Source of the DNA: Fibrobacter sp.
GTDB taxonomy: Bacteria; Fibrobacterota; Fibrobacteria; Fibrobacterales; Fibrobacteraceae
Assembly: GCA_017503015.1 (NCBI GenBank)
Contig: JAFVTX010000046.1
Coordinates: forward strand, 19,199-83,198
Length of the DNA stretch: 64,000 bases
Direction: 5' to 3'
A program made the translations under genes and the position numbers. Positions 51,680-60,427 of the stretch are shown here, piece after piece. The notes under the pieces are model-generated. The model searched no databases. It was not told the origin of the DNA and saw nothing but the letters and a program-made list of their open reading frames with translations. Numbering within the stretch: position 1 is the first letter of the stretch; each line of letters opens with the position of its first letter.

Positions 51680-52564
51680 TTAGAAGTTCTTGCCCAAAAT
51701 GGCGGAGACGTTCTTCAGGATGCCTTCGGCCACGTCGGGCTTGTTCATGGAATAGACGTGCACGTTGGTGATGCCGTTGGCGTACAGGTCGATAATTTGG
51801 TCGCTGGCGTAGATGATGCCCGCCTGCTTCATGGCCTCGGGGTCACTCCCGAACTTGTCCACCAGGGACTTGAACCGCTGGGGCATGAAGGAGCCCGAAA
51901 GCTTGATGGCCCGCTCCACCTGGTTGGCGTTGGTGATGGGCATGATGCCGGGGAGCACAGGGCAGGTGACGCCTGCTTCCCGGAGCTTGTACATGAAGTT
52001 CAGGAACAGGTTGTTGTCGAATACCATCTGGGTGGTTAAGAAGTCGGCGCCCGCGTCCACCTTTTCTTTGAGGTGCTTGATGTCTTCGGCCTGTGTCTTG
52101 CTTTCGGGGTGCTTTTCGGGGTAGCAGGCCGCCCCGATGCAGAAGTCCGCGTCGGCGGCCTTGAGTTCCTGAATGAGATCTACGGCATAGTGGTAGTCGC
52201 AACCTTCCCGGCCGTTTTCGATGAGCTCCGGAGTCAGGTCGCCGCGGAGGGCCATCACGTTCTTGATGCCTGCGGCCTTCATGTCGGCGATGCGCTGGCG
52301 GACCGTCTCCTTGCTGCTGGACACGCAGGTGAGGTGGGCCAGCATGGGGATGTTGTATTTTTCCTTGAGGTTTTTCGCGATGTCCAAGGTGAAGTGGCTT
52401 ACGCCGCCGCCTGCGCCGTAGGTGACGCTCATGAAGGCGGGGCCGAGGGCCGCGATGGCTTCCGTTGCCGCCTTGACGCTCTCGAAGCTGGTTTCTTTTT
52501 TGGGCGGGAACACCTCGAAGGAGAGGCTCATCTTGTCTTGCTTGAGGATGTCGATAATCTTCAT
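51680..52564 (-). CDS. metF: 5,10-methylenetetrahydrofolate reductase
   Basis: 294 residues. The FAD enzyme reduces methylene-THF to methyl-THF for methionine synthesis. Features are 'LSFEVFPPKKE' with E17, 'FMSVTYGAGGG', 'LAHLTCVSSSKE', 'NVMALRGDLTPE' and 'DAGADFLTTQMVFD'. ATG 52564 is chosen because the family begins 'MKIIDILKQDKMSLSFE'; the frame stays open upstream over the tRNA-Arg promoter by chance. GGAG precedes the start. Confidence 0.96.
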   Translation of the reverse strand: MKIIDILKQDKMSLSFEVFPPKKETSFESVKAATEAIAALGPAFMSVTYGAGGGVSHFTLDIAKNLKEKYNIPMLAHLTCVSSSKETVRQRIADMKAAGIKNVMALRGDLTPELIENGREGCDYHYAVDLIQELKAADADFCIGAACYPEKHPESKTQAEDIKHLKEKVDAGADFLTTQMVFDNNLFLNFMYKLREAGVTCPVLPGIMPITNANQVERAIKLSGSFMPQRFKSLVDKFGSDPEAMKQAGIIYASDQIIDLYANGITNVHVYSMNKPDVAEGILKNVSAILGKNF

Positions 52565-52717
52565 AGAAACTCCGGCGGGGTGTTGCGGTATCCGGACTGG
52601 CACCCCAGGCTTATGCAAATATTTTAATACGTGCATAAATCTAGATAAAGTTTGGCGGGATGGCAATAGGGAAGGGGTGTTGATGAACGAAAATTTTTCT
52701 ATATTAGAGCCCGCTTT

Positions 52718-52791
52718 GCTCGCGTAGCTCAGTTGGATAGAGCAGCTGCCTTCTAAGCAGCGGGTCGTGGGTTCGACTCCCGCCGTGAGTA
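52718..52791 (+). tRNA. tRNA-Arg (UCU)
   Basis: 74 nt with a 7-bp acceptor (GCTCGCG/CGTGAGT, two wobbles), D arm GCTCAGTTGGATAGAGC, anticodon stem GCTGC/GCAGC with loop CTTCTAA (anticodon TCT) and T arm with GTTCGACTC. CCA is not encoded. A TATATT box at 52700-52705 lies 12 bp upstream. Confidence 0.96.
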
Positions 52792-52793
52792 TA

Positions 52794-52834
52794 AAAACCT
52801 TGGACGCCCTTGGGCGTCCAAGGTTTTTATTTTG
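52794..52834 (+). terminator. terminator of tRNA-Arg
   Basis: A long perfect stem, AAACCTTGGACGCCC with GGGCGTCCAAGGTTT around TT, ends in a T-run directly after the tRNA. Confidence 0.92.
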
Positions 52835-53064
52835 GCGGGAGGCGAACCCGAAGGGTTCGACCTCTGCGTAAGGCGAACGCAGTGACCGAGCACGCTCGGG
52901 CAATGCTGAGCCGAAGCAGAGGCTACAAAGCACGAAGTGCTTTGTGACTCCCGCCGTGAATTATGCTTGCATATCCAAGTCGAAGCCGGAGCCGCTTCGC
53001 GTAGCGAAGCAGCCTCCCGCCGTGAGTCCTTCTGCAGCTCCTGCCGTACCGACCGTCGGTTACG
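52835..53064. repeat. repeat-rich region with copies of the tRNA-Arg 3' end
   Basis: No gene. GACTCCCGCCGTGA, from the tRNA 3' end (52775-52790), recurs at 52946-52959, and CTCCCGCCGTGAGT at 53014-53027. Small palindromes (CACGAAGTGC, GCTTCGCGTAGCGAAGC) lie between. It may be the residue of repeated insertions at the tRNA. Confidence 0.55.
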
Positions 53065-53149
53065 GGGCGTTGCGGCCTTTGACCACTTAGCGCTTCAGCG
53101 CTTATGTGGGCATGGCCACCTTTAGGTGGTGTGTCCCCGCAGAGGGGGT
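53065..53149. repeat. 85-bp interspersed repeat, copy 1
   Basis: Identical over 85 bp to 60428-60512. It contains two hairpins, AGCGCTTCAGCGCT and GGCCACCTTTAGGTGG(T). Both copies precede a GGGGGAGGCTTCCCCC hairpin and a minus-strand gene end. Confidence 0.9.
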
Positions 53150-53181
53150 GGAGAGCAATAGCGTAAGCGTAGTGCGAAACA

Positions 53182-53197
53182 GGGGGAGGCTTCCCCC
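53182..53197. repeat. GGGGGAGGCTTCCCCC hairpin, also at 47360-47375 and 60589-60604
   Basis: Three near-identical copies, each just beyond the stop codon of a minus-strand gene. They may act as terminators or mRNA 3'-end stabilisers. Confidence 0.7.
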
Positions 53198-53198
53198 T

Positions 53199-53768
53199 TT
53201 ATTTCACGATTTCAATAGCCGTCAGTTCTGAGCCGGTTTCCAGGTGATGCACGCTGAAACGGGCCGCACTGCCGGGGGTGGCGCTCTCGTAAAGTCCGAA
53301 GGTGGGAGGGTTTCCGCCCTTGGGGAGGCTGGTGGAGCCGGGGTTCAGGCAATAGACTCCGTCCACGTTGGTTTCGGCGGTGAAAATGTGGGTGTGGCCC
53401 GAAAAATAGACGTCGGCTTTGTAGTGGCTGAACAGGTAGGGGTCGTAGAGGTGGCCGTGGCTCAAGAAGAGTTTTAGGCCGCCCTCTTCGATTTCGGCAA
53501 AGTCGGCAAGGCAGGGGAATCCGAGCACCATCTGGTCCACTTCGGCATCGCAGTTGCCGCGCACCGCGGTAATTTTCTCCTTGAGCGGGCTCAGGAGTTC
53601 GACAACTCCTTGCGGGTCGTGTCCGCCCGGCAGCGGGTTCCGCGGCCCGTGATAAAGAAGGTCGCCCAAAAGGAAAATGCGGTCGCATTTGAGCTTGTCG
53701 AGGTAAGAAAGAGCCATCTTGCAGGCGAAAGCAGAACCGTGTATATCAGAAAGAACTAGAGTGCGCAT
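53199..53768 (-). CDS. YfcE/MJ0936-type metallophosphoesterase
   Basis: 189 residues. Metal ligands of the calcineurin-like phosphoesterase fold are all visible: 'LSDIHG' (D8, H10), 'LLGDLLYHGPRN' (D36), 'VRGNCDAE' (N72), 'LSHGH' (H104) and 'SGHTH' (H125, H127). The E. coli relative YfcE is a phosphodiesterase of unknown physiological substrate. ATG 53768 fits the family start 'MRTLVLSDIH'. Confidence 0.92.
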   Translation of the reverse strand: MRTLVLSDIHGSAFACKMALSYLDKLKCDRIFLLGDLLYHGPRNPLPGGHDPQGVVELLSPLKEKITAVRGNCDAEVDQMVLGFPCLADFAEIEEGGLKLFLSHGHLYDPYLFSHYKADVYFSGHTHIFTAETNVDGVYCLNPGSTSLPKGGNPPTFGLYESATPGSAARFSVHHLETGSELTAIEIVK

Positions 53769-53831
53769 GGATAATTCAGAATTCGGAGTTCGGATTTCAG
53801 ACTTGGGTACAATATAGCTATTATTAAGGCG

Positions 53832-54725
53832 ATGAGCGTTTACTACCACCTTCCCGGCCTGTTCGAATTTTACGAGCTTTACAAGGCATTCTTGCCGCTG
53901 TTCCGCGAGCATCGGGAATACTTTTACGAGTGGTGCGAAATCGGTTCCATTTACGGTGCGCCCAGCGATTGCCTTTGGGGTGGTGGCCGCGTCGGATTTG
54001 GCGATGCAGAGCCCGACGAGGTTGCCGCACTCACCAGGGAATACGGCATTTCAGCGCGCCTGACCTTCAGCAATTCCTTGCTCCGTGAAGAACATCTTGC
54101 CGACAAAAAATGCAACGCTCTGTGCGCCCTGTTCGAGAAAAATGGAGCGGCACCGAGCGGCGTCATCATCTATTCAGATTTGTTGCTCGATTACATCAAG
54201 GCGAAGTATCCGGGATTCTATTTCGTGTCGTCCACGACGAAGGTGCTGACAGATTTCGCCCAATTCGAGGGTGAACTGAAGCGCGATGATTTCAGTTACG
54301 TGGTGCCGGATTTCAGGCTCAACAAGCAATTCGCCAAACTCAACGCACTATCGGCTGCGCAAAAGCAGAAAGTCGAGTTCCTGTGCAATGAATGCTGCTG
54401 GTTCGGCTGCCACGATCGCAAAAAGTGCTACGAGAACGTGAGCCAAAAGAACCTCGGCGAAACTCAAGAAGATCATGTATGCGCCTCGCCGAACGCAGGG
54501 CGCGGCTACCGTTTTTCCGACGCCATGAAAAATCCCGGCTTTATCGGAATCGACGACATCCAAAACGTGTACGCCCCGCAAGGGTTCCGCCACTTTAAAA
54601 TCGAAGGCCGCAGCCTCGGCAGCGCCGTCATCCTAGAATTTTTGCTCTATTACATGACCAAACCCGAATTCCAGCTCCAAGTCCGCGAAGAAATCTACCT
54701 CGACAGCTCGCTGGACTTGTTTTAA
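53832..54725 (+). CDS. conserved protein of unknown function with Cys cluster
   Basis: 297 residues, not assigned to a family with confidence. The middle ('ARLTFSNSLLREEHLADKKCNALCALFE', 'GVIIYSDLLLDYIKAKYPGFYFVSSTTKVLTDF') looks like an alpha/beta barrel, perhaps related to U32-type proteins. A cluster 'CNECCWFGCHDRKKCYE' plus a later 'HVC' could bind metal or an iron-sulphur cluster. The C-terminus is 'NPGFIGIDDIQNVY...GFRHFKIEGRSLGSA'. It lies alone between the phosphoesterase (divergent) and mdh. Confidence 0.6.
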   Translation: MSVYYHLPGLFEFYELYKAFLPLFREHREYFYEWCEIGSIYGAPSDCLWGGGRVGFGDAEPDEVAALTREYGISARLTFSNSLLREEHLADKKCNALCALFEKNGAAPSGVIIYSDLLLDYIKAKYPGFYFVSSTTKVLTDFAQFEGELKRDDFSYVVPDFRLNKQFAKLNALSAAQKQKVEFLCNECCWFGCHDRKKCYENVSQKNLGETQEDHVCASPNAGRGYRFSDAMKNPGFIGIDDIQNVYAPQGFRHFKIEGRSLGSAVILEFLLYYMTKPEFQLQVREEIYLDSSLDLF

Positions 54726-54777
54726 GACGAACTATGCTTATTTTTTCCGTTTTTCGGCTTTTTGGGGCGCTTTTTCA

Positions 54778-54806
54778 TTGTCTGAAACACGAAAAAGTGC
54801 TATATT
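54778..54806 (+). promoter_or_regulatory. promoter of mdh
   Basis: TTGTCT (54778-54783), a 17-bp spacer and TATATT (54801-54806); the ATG is 42 bases downstream. Confidence 0.6.
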
Positions 54807-54845
54807 TGATGCGTAAAAATCTAATTACCTTAAAAGGAAGGTTAA

Positions 54846-55790
<945 letters not shown>

Positions 55791-55850
55791 GCGACCGTTC
55801 GCGCTAGACTTAGGCAAACAAGTGTAGGGCTGGCGCTCACTCTCGCAAAC

Positions 55851-55877
55851 ACGACCGGTTAATACCGGTCGTTTTTT
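55851..55877 (+). terminator. terminator of mdh
   Basis: ACGACCGGT-TAAT-ACCGGTCGT followed by TTTTTT. A further hairpin CCCTCGGC/GCCGAGGG (55940-55958) lies just before the end of the abiEii gene and may serve either direction. Confidence 0.93.
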
Positions 55878-55900
55878 TGCTCACGGGTAATCTCGGGTTT

Positions 55901-55927
55901 GTCATCCCCGCGAAGGCGGGGATCTCC
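55901..55927. repeat. interspersed palindromic repeat, GTCATCCCCG...CGGGGATCTCC type
   Basis: Second copy of the element at 511-538; arms CCCCGC and GCGGGG. Confidence 0.75.
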
Positions 55928-55975
55928 AATAAAGTTTGTCCCTCGGCTTAGCCGAGGGATTTTCTGTTGAAAAGG

Positions 55976-56815
55976 CTAGGCAAGAACCTTTTCTAGCAGA
56001 TTTCGTACTGATCCAACAACTGTTTCAAACGGGATACCCTTAGCATAACTGAAGGTCTTGCTGTATTTTTCCCATTGGCGGCGTATGTCGTCGCTATGTT
56101 CGATTTCTTCTATGCGATAAGCGTATTTTAACACCTTGTCCTTTGTTTTTCTATGAGTGGCAGTCGCAAGTAGCGCATGGTTCAAAGTTGGAATGTCGAA
56201 TTGGACCGACTTCGTGAGCATATGGATGTCATAGTAATCACGGGGACGTTTATTAAGAATACTTCTCGTTATAATAGTCTCAAGTTTTTCCGCCAAGACT
56301 GTCTCAACAGGATAAGACCATGCCCTAATAAGGGATTTTTCAAAGTTCCTTTTAAAGAACATTTGTTGGACACCAGGATAGATGCTGTCCCCTGCGGTAA
56401 CATCCACTGTCAGAATGCCGTGCATCTCTTCATAATCCACATTCAAGAAAGCGCGAATCCCATGATATTCATCGTCTTCACGAATAAACTCCAGGTGGTC
56501 TAGGGTAAATGTAAAATCATCCTCAACTTGCACTCCGCAAATATGCGTAAAAGCCTTTGCCATTACAGTCTCTTCTATCGGAAGATTCTTGATCGTGGAA
56601 TCCACATCCATTGTCGTCCTTGATTCAAAACCAATGAGATTTGAAATCAGGTATCCACCCTTCAGCACAAAATTGTCCAAATAATCCGAATGGGCCAAAC
56701 GATTGACAAAACATTCCATGTAATAGGCGTGTAGTGCTTGTTGTGGAGTAAGACCTATTTCTATGGAACGACTCTTGATGAGAGCTTTCAGTTGCATTGC
56801 ATTTCGAGTCTTCAT
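55976..56815 (-). CDS. abiEii: AbiEii-family nucleotidyltransferase toxin
   Basis: 279 residues. AbiEii toxins are nucleotidyltransferase-like proteins of type IV toxin-antitoxin pairs that act in abortive phage infection. The fold's signature is 'NFVLKGGYLISNL' at 49-60 and 'ESRTTMDVDSTI' with D70 and D72. A conserved 'VETVLAEKLETIITRSILNKRPRDYYDIHML' follows. Its ATG overlaps the end of the antitoxin gene by four bases, as is usual for the pair. Confidence 0.9.
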   Translation of the reverse strand: MKTRNAMQLKALIKSRSIEIGLTPQQALHAYYMECFVNRLAHSDYLDNFVLKGGYLISNLIGFESRTTMDVDSTIKNLPIEETVMAKAFTHICGVQVEDDFTFTLDHLEFIREDDEYHGIRAFLNVDYEEMHGILTVDVTAGDSIYPGVQQMFFKRNFEKSLIRAWSYPVETVLAEKLETIITRSILNKRPRDYYDIHMLTKSVQFDIPTLNHALLATATHRKTKDKVLKYAYRIEEIEHSDDIRRQWEKYSKTFSYAKGIPFETVVGSVRNLLEKVLA

Positions 56816-57387
56816 ATCAGCACCTCCAGATATGGCCCGATTTTGTCTTCAACATGAAACATTCTTGCAAAGTCTGATAATTTCCAAATGTTTCTGTCTT
56901 TCGACCTCATGTACCTTTGTATTGCGGGAATATACCTTTCCTTGTTGAAATCTATACGACCATGGAGCAATTCGCATAAAGTCCGTTCAATGCAATACAC
57001 CTTGATAGGATTGCTGTAGAACGAACGGATTTCCTGGACGCCCTCGTTTAATATTTCGGCGGGAGTCTGACGCACAAGAAAGTCTCGCCATAACTTTTTT
57101 GAGTGGTAGCCTTTCGGAACGGTTACCGTGAACTTTTCAGGAAGCAGGTCGCTATACCCCGTCAAGAAAAGTGCCGTCTCGTTGGAATACACAATCTTGT
57201 CACTTAGTAACTGCGGAATGAAAAATTCGTCTTCGAGGACATTGGCGAAGGCGTATAGACCGTAGTCAACCTTCTTTATCTCTCCTGATTCCTCCAGTTT
57301 TTTAAGGTCATACCTCGAAACACCGTGCTCCAGGCACTGTTTAAGGGAAAAATACCCTCTTTTCGCAAAATTTCGTATGTTTTGCAT
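56812..57387 (-). CDS. abiEi: AbiEi-family antitoxin/autorepressor
   Basis: 191 residues. The N-terminal winged helix 'RGYFSLKQCLEHGVSRYDLKKLEESGEIKKVDYGLYAF' is the AbiEi_4-type DNA-binding region; the C-terminal part ('SNETALFLTGYSDLLPEKFTVTVPKGYHSK', 'VYCIERTLCELLHG') neutralises the toxin in known pairs. ATG 57387 is preferred since AGGAG lies ten bases upstream; two earlier starts (57396, 57432) are possible. Known AbiEi proteins repress their own promoter by binding inverted repeats, and one is present here (57411-57450). Confidence 0.88.
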   Translation of the reverse strand: MQNIRNFAKRGYFSLKQCLEHGVSRYDLKKLEESGEIKKVDYGLYAFANVLEDEFFIPQLLSDKIVYSNETALFLTGYSDLLPEKFTVTVPKGYHSKKLWRDFLVRQTPAEILNEGVQEIRSFYSNPIKVYCIERTLCELLHGRIDFNKERYIPAIQRYMRSKDRNIWKLSDFARMFHVEDKIGPYLEVLI

Positions 57388-57403
57388 GGCTTCCATACTC
57401 CTA

Positions 57404-57450
57404 AATATAACATCTGATACACATAATGTCAAATCAAAGTGTATAAGATG
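57404..57450 (-). promoter_or_regulatory. abiE promoter with overlapping inverted-repeat operator
   Basis: On the minus strand TTGACA (57432-57427), a 17-bp spacer and TATATT (57409-57404) form a near-consensus promoter. The inverted repeat CATCTGATACAC (57411-57422) and GTGTATAAGATG (57439-57450), 11 of 12 matching, places one half-site in the spacer and the other just upstream of -35. This is a good site for AbiEi autorepression. Confidence 0.75.
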
Positions 57451-57734
57451 TAAAAATGCAAGTACTTACAAACTACCGCAAAAACTGCGATAGTTTCCAA
57501 CAATTTCAGTATATCCATAGCCTAACCTATGGAACGCATGCCCCTTGCGGGCCCCTGTCGGGGGATATGGGAAAGGTCGGAATTCCCGACAACAAAGCCG
57601 AACGGCCAATGTGCGCAATATACAAAAAACGTCTGTTTTAGGCAAAATGTAGACTAAAATGATGAAAATGAAGATTTTATTCTAAAACTGGGAGCTTTGT
57701 CGTCTTTGGGGAAGCGTTTATCTATATTTCCCAT

Positions 57735-57963
57735 TGACATAGCCTGTGGCGTAAAAACCGCAGGCGCGAGTTTAACGTAGAGTTAGCTCTTATTCTCGTT
57801 ATCGAAATCTGGTAAATTTTGAACATGCACGAGAGTACGAGAGTGAACACTCACGTCCAGCAATGGGCGTGGGTCGTTTGTTCTTTTTCGTGCATAGGCT
57901 TACCAGAGCCTCGATAACGGAAGTGCATTCGACGCCACGCTTTTTTTTGTGGATCGACTGCAC
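57735..57963 (+). ncRNA. structured leader RNA upstream of a methyltransferase gene, unknown class
   Basis: After a TATATT box (57723-57728) the sequence can fold into a hairpin GCCTGTGG/CCGCAGGC (57742-57765), then a long rod: CGTTATCGA/TCGATAACG (57797-57805 with 57911-57919), TCTGGTAA/TTACCAGA (57808-57815 with 57900-57907), ATGCACGA/TCGTGCAT (57825-57832 with 57888-57895), GAAC/GTTC, and a tip of ten pairs ACTCACGTCC/GGGCGTGGGT (57849-57874). A third stem, GTGCA..CCAC with GTGG..TGCAC, spans 57922-57963. The nested perfect stems are unlikely by chance. I recognise no known RNA family. The 250 bases upstream (57451-57700) hold no gene. Confidence 0.65.
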
Positions 57964-57965
57964 GA

Positions 57966-57990
57966 CATAAGGGCTAAAGGAGCCCTTATG
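57966..57990 (+). promoter_or_regulatory. hairpin that encloses ribosome site and pairs the start codon
   Basis: CATAAGGGCT and AGCCCTTATG are perfect complements around the loop AAAGG. The ATG of the next gene is the last three bases of the 3' arm, and the AAAGGAG ribosome site spans the loop and arm. Translation should depend on opening this hairpin. Confidence 0.75.
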
Positions 57991-60420
57991 AGTCTGTTCG
58001 AAAAGCTGCAAAAAGCCTCGTCCGAAGAAGACGTGAAGGCGGAATACATCAAGGCACTGCACCTTAAGCAGGTTCAGCGAAACCTGATAGATATTCAGAC
58101 GCGCGAAGTCTGGTTCGAAGCGAAATTTGGCTCCAAGAAGTCGCTCTACGAAATGTTCACGCAGCTGCTTTTCTATATCCACCGGGCCCTCAAGGATGGC
58201 GAGCATATTCCTCCGTTTCTTTGCGTGGTCGATAGCGTCAAGGCCGCCATCATGAAGACGGATGTCGCGCTCCCGCTTTTACAAAATAAGAACGTCCACA
58301 TCAAGTGGGGCAAGTCCGCCAGCGACGTAACGCAGGATGCGCTAGATATTGTTTCGCAGTACATCGGCACGCATTTTGTGAGTTTCAATATCGAAACGCA
58401 CGAGAAAGAATTTATCGACACATTGCGAAACGCCATAGAAAAAGGCGAAATCATCCGCACGCAAATTACGCCCGACAATCTCAAACAGGTTTTCGACAAG
58501 TGGGTCGAGACGGTCGGCAAGGAAATCGTGAATGCGGAACCCGAAAACTTCGCGGAATTTTTCTACGCCGATGTGATGAGCGACGGCAAGGTCAGCACCC
58601 ACGAACATTTGTCTGCAGAGCTATTGCACAAGGGCAACAAACCGATATTCTTGTTGAACGGGAAGACTTACGAAATCGCGAGTATGGATGGATACAGCCA
58701 GTTCTGGGCGATTTATGATAGGCCGCCCAAAGAGGAATTCCGCAGTTACTTGCTGGAACGCCGCGACAGCCTGATTCCCGTTGACGAACGGACTTTCAAG
58801 GGAGCCTACTACACTCCGCTCAATGTAGTTGACAAGGCTTACGACTTGCTAGAAAAGACGCTTGGTTCGAATTGGCAGAAGGACTATTATGTGTGGGATA
58901 TGTGCTGCGGCGTCGGAAACCTCGAAGCCAAGCATTCCAATCACCGCCATTTGTTCATGAGCACTCTCGATCAAGAAGACGTGAACATCATGAAGGCGGC
59001 GAAGATTTGCGTATCCGCCGAGCGTTTTCAATATGATTACTTGAACGATGACATTACCGATAACGGGACGATTGATTACAGCCTTACAAACAAAATTCCT
59101 CAGACTTTGCAGAATGTAATTCGTGATGCAAACGAAGGAAAGAAAAAATTATTGGTGCTGATAAATCCGCCGTATGCAGAAGTTGGGAGTGCATTTAATG
59201 CTTCTTCTAAAGATAACACCGCTAAAACAGGTGTGAATAAAACACGGTTTGGACAATACGGAATGAAAGAATATGGTAAAGCAAGCAATGAACTGTTTAC
59301 TCAATTTGTTGCCCGTATTGCTAAGGAAATTCCGAATGCGACATTAGCGATGTTTAGCAAAATGAAATATATCAATGCGCAAACATTGCAAACATTTAGA
59401 AGTCGATGGTTGGCTAAATATCAAGCTGGATTTGTTGTTCATAGCAAGTCTTTTGAAGGATTGAAAGGTGAGTTTCCAATAGGTTTTTGTATATGGAAAA
59501 CCTTCAACGTCATTGCGAGCAAAGCGAAGCAATCCAAATGTATGTTTCCGTCTGAGATTTCATGCGAGGTTCTCAATAAGAATACAAATCCAATTGGCGA
59601 AAAGAAGTTTTATAATGCCCCAAATGAAAAATATCTTGCCACATGGATTGACAGGCCAGAGCCGAATACTACTGAAATAATTCCATTAAAAAACGCGATA
59701 TCGCCTGCAACTAGAACAACTGATTTAAGATGTAAATTTTGGAGTGATGGAGCTATAGGCTACATGCGAGTAAATAGCAATGATATGCAGCAGGCAAATG
59801 ACACGTCGCTATTCTCTTCTGGTTATAGTGGTGGACACGGCTTTTATGTTAATTCTGAAAATTTATCAGATTTGGCTATAGTTTTTACCGTAAGAAAAGT
59901 TGTTGTTCACACATGGATAAATGATATAGACCAGTTCCTCCAACCCAATTGCGAACTGCCCGAAGAATTCAAAAACGATTGCTTTGTGTGGATGTTATTT
60001 CATGGTTCAAACCTCACCGCTAGCGCCAACGATCTTGAATGGAACGGCAAAAAATGGAATATTGTCAATCACTTTATCCCCTTTACCGAAGAAGAAGTCG
60101 GCGCAAGCGACCGTTTTGAAAGTGATTTTATGGTGCAATACATGCAGGGCAAAACCTTCAGTGCCGAAGCCCAAGCTGTCCTTGACGAAGGTCGCAAAAT
60201 TTGGGCAGCCTACTTCAAGCAAACCTTCAATCACAAAATCCGCGAAGAATTGAAACTTAACCGCCCCGATGTCGGATGGTATCAAATCCGCCAGGCTTTG
60301 AAAGCTCAAAATGAATCTGGCAATTCAGTTCCCGTCAGTTTTGCTGCCTTCGAATCTACCTACAAAGCCCTATCCGAAAAACTCCGCCCTCAAGTCTATC
60401 AATTCGGATTCTTGAAATAA
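57988..60420 (+). CDS. fused nuclease-N6-adenine methyltransferase (type IIG restriction-modification-like)
   Basis: 810 residues. N-terminal 'LIDIQTREVWFEAKFG' (D35, E44, K46) looks like a PD-(D/E)xK nuclease. The methyltransferase core has motif I 'VWDMCCGVGNLEAKH' near 302 and motif IV 'INPPYAEVG' near 393, so it is an N6-adenine methyltransferase of the Eco57I/type IIG kind. The C-terminal region probably reads the DNA sequence. Start at 57988 because the ribosome site AAAGGAG lies there; an upstream frame is leader RNA. At 59508-59535 a REP-like palindrome is read in frame as about ten extra residues. It lies beside the AbiE pair, so it is probably part of a phage-defence cluster. Confidence 0.82.
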   Translation: MSLFEKLQKASSEEDVKAEYIKALHLKQVQRNLIDIQTREVWFEAKFGSKKSLYEMFTQLLFYIHRALKDGEHIPPFLCVVDSVKAAIMKTDVALPLLQNKNVHIKWGKSASDVTQDALDIVSQYIGTHFVSFNIETHEKEFIDTLRNAIEKGEIIRTQITPDNLKQVFDKWVETVGKEIVNAEPENFAEFFYADVMSDGKVSTHEHLSAELLHKGNKPIFLLNGKTYEIASMDGYSQFWAIYDRPPKEEFRSYLLERRDSLIPVDERTFKGAYYTPLNVVDKAYDLLEKTLGSNWQKDYYVWDMCCGVGNLEAKHSNHRHLFMSTLDQEDVNIMKAAKICVSAERFQYDYLNDDITDNGTIDYSLTNKIPQTLQNVIRDANEGKKKLLVLINPPYAEVGSAFNASSKDNTAKTGVNKTRFGQYGMKEYGKASNELFTQFVARIAKEIPNATLAMFSKMKYINAQTLQTFRSRWLAKYQAGFVVHSKSFEGLKGEFPIGFCIWKTFNVIASKAKQSKCMFPSEISCEVLNKNTNPIGEKKFYNAPNEKYLATWIDRPEPNTTEIIPLKNAISPATRTTDLRCKFWSDGAIGYMRVNSNDMQQANDTSLFSSGYSGGHGFYVNSENLSDLAIVFTVRKVVVHTWINDIDQFLQPNCELPEEFKNDCFVWMLFHGSNLTASANDLEWNGKKWNIVNHFIPFTEEEVGASDRFESDFMVQYMQGKTFSAEAQAVLDEGRKIWAAYFKQTFNHKIREELKLNRPDVGWYQIRQALKAQNESGNSVPVSFAAFESTYKALSEKLRPQVYQFGFLK
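59508..59535 (+). repeat. REP-like palindromic element inside a coding region
   Basis: CGTCATTGCGAGC-AAA-GCGAAGCAATCC has the look of the widespread intergenic CGTCATTGCGAG...GAAGCAATCC repeat. Here it is translated as 'VIASKAKQS' within the methyltransferase, without breaking the frame. Confidence 0.65.
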
Positions 60421-60427
60421 AAAGTCA

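Noticed and set aside
57456..57641. 61-codon plus-strand open frame between the AbiE promoter and the structured RNA
   Set aside because: No ribosome site, no family resemblance, unusual composition with a GC-rich hairpin inside; it looks like non-coding DNA.
57735..57963. Retron msr-msd or HEARO/omega RNA
   Set aside because: No reverse transcriptase or IscB/TnpB gene lies nearby; the following gene is a methyltransferase.
57735..57963. tmRNA, SRP RNA or RNase P RNA
   Set aside because: The expected conserved words and termini (tag peptide and TCCACCA-like end, GNRA-capped SRP tip, P4 core) are not seen. 6S RNA cannot be fully excluded by eye.
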